The notes below the pieces were generated by a model, which ran no database searches, was not told the origin of the DNA, and worked only from the letters and a program-made list of their open reading frames with translations. The position numbers and the translations under genes are program-made. A DNA stretch of 7,414 nucleotides from Prevotellamassilia sp. (GTDB taxonomy: Bacteria > Bacteroidota > Bacteroidia > Bacteroidales > Bacteroidaceae). The DNA is taken from contig VSQE01000056.1 of the NCBI GenBank assembly GCA_009775705.1, positions 1 through 7,414 on the forward strand, given 5' to 3'. Below, one piece after another: positions 6,280 to 7,414 of the stretch (position 1 is its first letter; every line of letters begins with the position of its first letter).

Positions 6280-6960
6280 ATGTACCTAATCCTATTCATC
6301 GGCATCGCACTGGTAAGCTATCTGGTGCAGGCCAATCTTCAGAGAAAATTCAAGACCTATTCGCGCATCCCCTTGACAAGCGGCCTGACCGGCCGGGAGG
6401 TAGCAGAGAAAATGCTGCGCGACAACGGCATCTACAACGTCCGTGTAACGTCCGTTCCAGGCCATCTGACCGACCATTACGATCCCACGGCCCAGACCGT
6501 CAACCTGAGCGAAGGCGTCTACAGCGGGCGCTCTGTGGCAGCCGCCGCAGTGGCAGCCCACGAATGCGGCCATGCCGTGCAGCATGCCGTGGCCTACGGG
6601 CCTCTGCAAATGCGCTCCGCCCTTGTTCCGGCAGTATCGTTCGCTTCCCAGTGGGTTCAATGGATACTGCTGGCCGGCATCCTGACCGTCGAGGTATTCC
6701 CCTCGCTCCTGCTCATCGGGATCGGCCTTTTCGCGCTCACCACGCTGTTCAGCTTCGTCACCCTCCCGGTGGAGATCGATGCAAGCCGCCGCGCCACGGC
6801 ATGGCTGCAACAGGCCGGCATCACAGACCGCTCCACCCAGCCACAGGCCACCGGCGCCCTGCGCGCCGCCGCCTACACTTACGTTGTGGCGGCACTGGGT
6901 TCGCTGGCCACACTGGTCTACTACATCCTGATGTTCCTCGGCGGATCGCGCGACGACTGA
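6280..6960 (+). CDS. Membrane zinc metallopeptidase, YugP-like (Zn_peptidase_2)
   Basis: This 226-residue protein resembles the YugP family of neutral zinc metallopeptidases, which is widespread but poorly characterised. The HExxH motif is HECGH at 94-98 (two zinc-binding His and the catalytic Glu95). The conserved PVEIDASRRA follows at 163-172 and probably supplies the third zinc ligand. LTSGLTGREVAEKMLRDNGI (32-51) is the usual N-terminal domain that precedes the catalytic helix. Hydrophobic segments are at about 1-19, 115-137, 140-163 and 198-220, so it is an integral inner-membrane enzyme. The start is the ATG at 6280; the reading frame stays open far upstream, but that part lies inside the flippase gene in another frame. 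It lies 29 nt after the flippase stop and is the last gene before the terminator, so it is probably cotranscribed with the peptidase and flippase. Its substrate is unknown. Confidence 0.93.
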   Translation: MYLILFIGIALVSYLVQANLQRKFKTYSRIPLTSGLTGREVAEKMLRDNGIYNVRVTSVPGHLTDHYDPTAQTVNLSEGVYSGRSVAAAAVAAHECGHAVQHAVAYGPLQMRSALVPAVSFASQWVQWILLAGILTVEVFPSLLLIGIGLFALTTLFSFVTLPVEIDASRRATAWLQQAGITDRSTQPQATGALRAAAYTYVVAALGSLATLVYYILMFLGGSRDD

Positions 6961-7010
6961 AAGGAAAGGCGGCATCCGCCGTGTCCTCCTCCAACAAATA
7001 TATTTTAAAC

Positions 7011-7051
7011 ACAGAGACGGGAAGCAATACATTGCCCGTCTCTGTTTTTTT
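7011..7051 (+). terminator. Strong intrinsic terminator of the peptidase-flippase-metallopeptidase operon
   Basis: ACAGAGACGGG (7011-7021) pairs perfectly with CCCGTCTCTGT (7035-7045), giving an 11-bp stem, and is followed by an unbroken T-run (7045-7051). The 13-nt loop contains CAAT and ATTG, which could pair and extend the stem. The structure lies 50 nt after the metallopeptidase stop. A smaller inverted repeat, GGCGG-CAT-CCGCC (6968-6980), directly follows that stop and may add 3'-end stability. The promoter of the next gene overlaps this terminator. Confidence 0.9.
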
Positions 7052-7061
7052 CGTAACTTTG
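7032..7061 (+). promoter_or_regulatory. Bacteroides-type promoter for the PurF-like gene, nested in the terminator
   Basis: TTG at 7032-7034 (a -33 element, 3 of 4 bases of TTTG) is separated by exactly 19 nt from TAACTTTG (7054-7061), a full match to TAnnTTTG. The -33 element lies in the terminator loop, the spacer covers the right stem arm and T-run, and the -7 element starts 3 nt after the T-run. The predicted leader is about 70 nt before the ATG at 7140. Confidence 0.75.
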
Positions 7062-7139
7062 CCTTCCCGCAGCAGAAAAGAAAACAACGGGCTGCACTCT
7101 GCAAGGCAGCATCAAAACAACCAATACAAAGCTACAACT

Positions 7140-7414
7140 ATGGGAGGATTCTTTGGAACCGTATCACGCGGAAAATGTGTCGCCGATCTCTTTTATGGCA
7201 CCGACTACAACTCACATCTGGGCACCCGTCGCGGCGGCATGGCCGGTTATGACAAGGAAGGCGGCTTCACCCGTTCCATCCACAATCTGGAAAATTCCTA
7301 TTTCCGTACAAAATTCGAGCCCACGCTGGACCGTTTCAAAAACTGCACCTCGGGAATCGGCATCATCAGCGACACCGACGCACAGCCCCTTGTGTTCAAT
7401 TCACATCTTGGACG
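7140..7414 (+). CDS. PurF-like (amidophosphoribosyltransferase-related) protein, N-terminal part, cut by window end
   Basis: Ninety-one codons are visible and the frame is open at the right edge. The protein starts MGGFFGTVSRGKCVADLFYG and continues with NSHLGTRRGGMAGY (24-37) and GIGIISDTDAQP (72-83). This follows the layout of a class II glutamine amidotransferase (Ntn hydrolase) domain as in PurF: CGVFGI, then LQHRGQEGAG, then GIGHVRYATAG. From memory, Bacteroides genomes encode close relatives annotated as amidophosphoribosyltransferase, which transfers ammonia from glutamine to PRPP in the first step of purine synthesis. Key glutaminase residues are absent: the N-terminal nucleophile Cys is replaced by Gly2, and the HVRY-type Arg is missing. 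The phosphoribosyltransferase domain would lie outside the window, so enzymatic activity cannot be judged. It may be a PurF paralogue rather than the main PurF, so I give no symbol. The start is the first ATG downstream of a clear promoter, in an A-rich leader. Confidence 0.8.
   Translation, partial: MGGFFGTVSRGKCVADLFYGTDYNSHLGTRRGGMAGYDKEGGFTRSIHNLENSYFRTKFEPTLDRFKNCTSGIGIISDTDAQPLVFNSHLG

Overview
The window looks like an ordinary chromosomal segment from a member of the Bacteroidales, most likely Bacteroides or a close relative with fairly GC-rich coding sequence. Three things point there. Four candidate promoters carry the Bacteroides -7 element TAnnTTTG, and two of these also have a TTG/TTTG-type -33 element 19 nt upstream. 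The proteins match Bacteroidetes families: a Porphyromonas/Bacteroides-type dipeptidyl peptidase IV, an FTHFS with the AGIGKTT P-loop, and a PurF-like protein starting MGGFFGT. Leaders are A-rich and mostly lack strong Shine-Dalgarno sites.

Left arm, minus strand (1-2340). From a promoter near 2326-2333, fhs (formate--tetrahydrofolate ligase) is followed 38 nt later by a small YjaB-like GNAT acetyltransferase. Beyond that, on the same strand and with its own promoter, is tRNA-Phe(GAA). The tRNA is complete except for its discriminator base, which lies just outside the window. The divergent region 2290-2499 holds the fhs promoter and the promoter of the rightward genes.

Right arm, plus strand (2428-7051). 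Three genes form a probable operon: an exported dipeptidyl peptidase IV, a Wzx-type polysaccharide flippase of the MOP superfamily, and a YugP-type membrane zinc metallopeptidase. A perfect 14-bp hairpin followed by degenerate 9-10-nt direct repeats separates the first two, and 29 nt separate the second and third. A strong intrinsic terminator at 7011-7051 ends the unit. All three products act at or across the inner membrane or in the periplasm, but they do not form a recognised pathway.

Right edge. A promoter whose -33 element lies in the loop of that terminator drives a gene cut by the window end. Its product resembles the N-terminal glutaminase domain of amidophosphoribosyltransferase (PurF), but the catalytic N-terminal Cys is replaced by Gly.

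I found no mobile element, CRISPR array, phage gene or defence system. The most interesting items are the PurF-like protein without its nucleophile, the interlocked terminator and promoter, and the palindromic repeat inside the operon.
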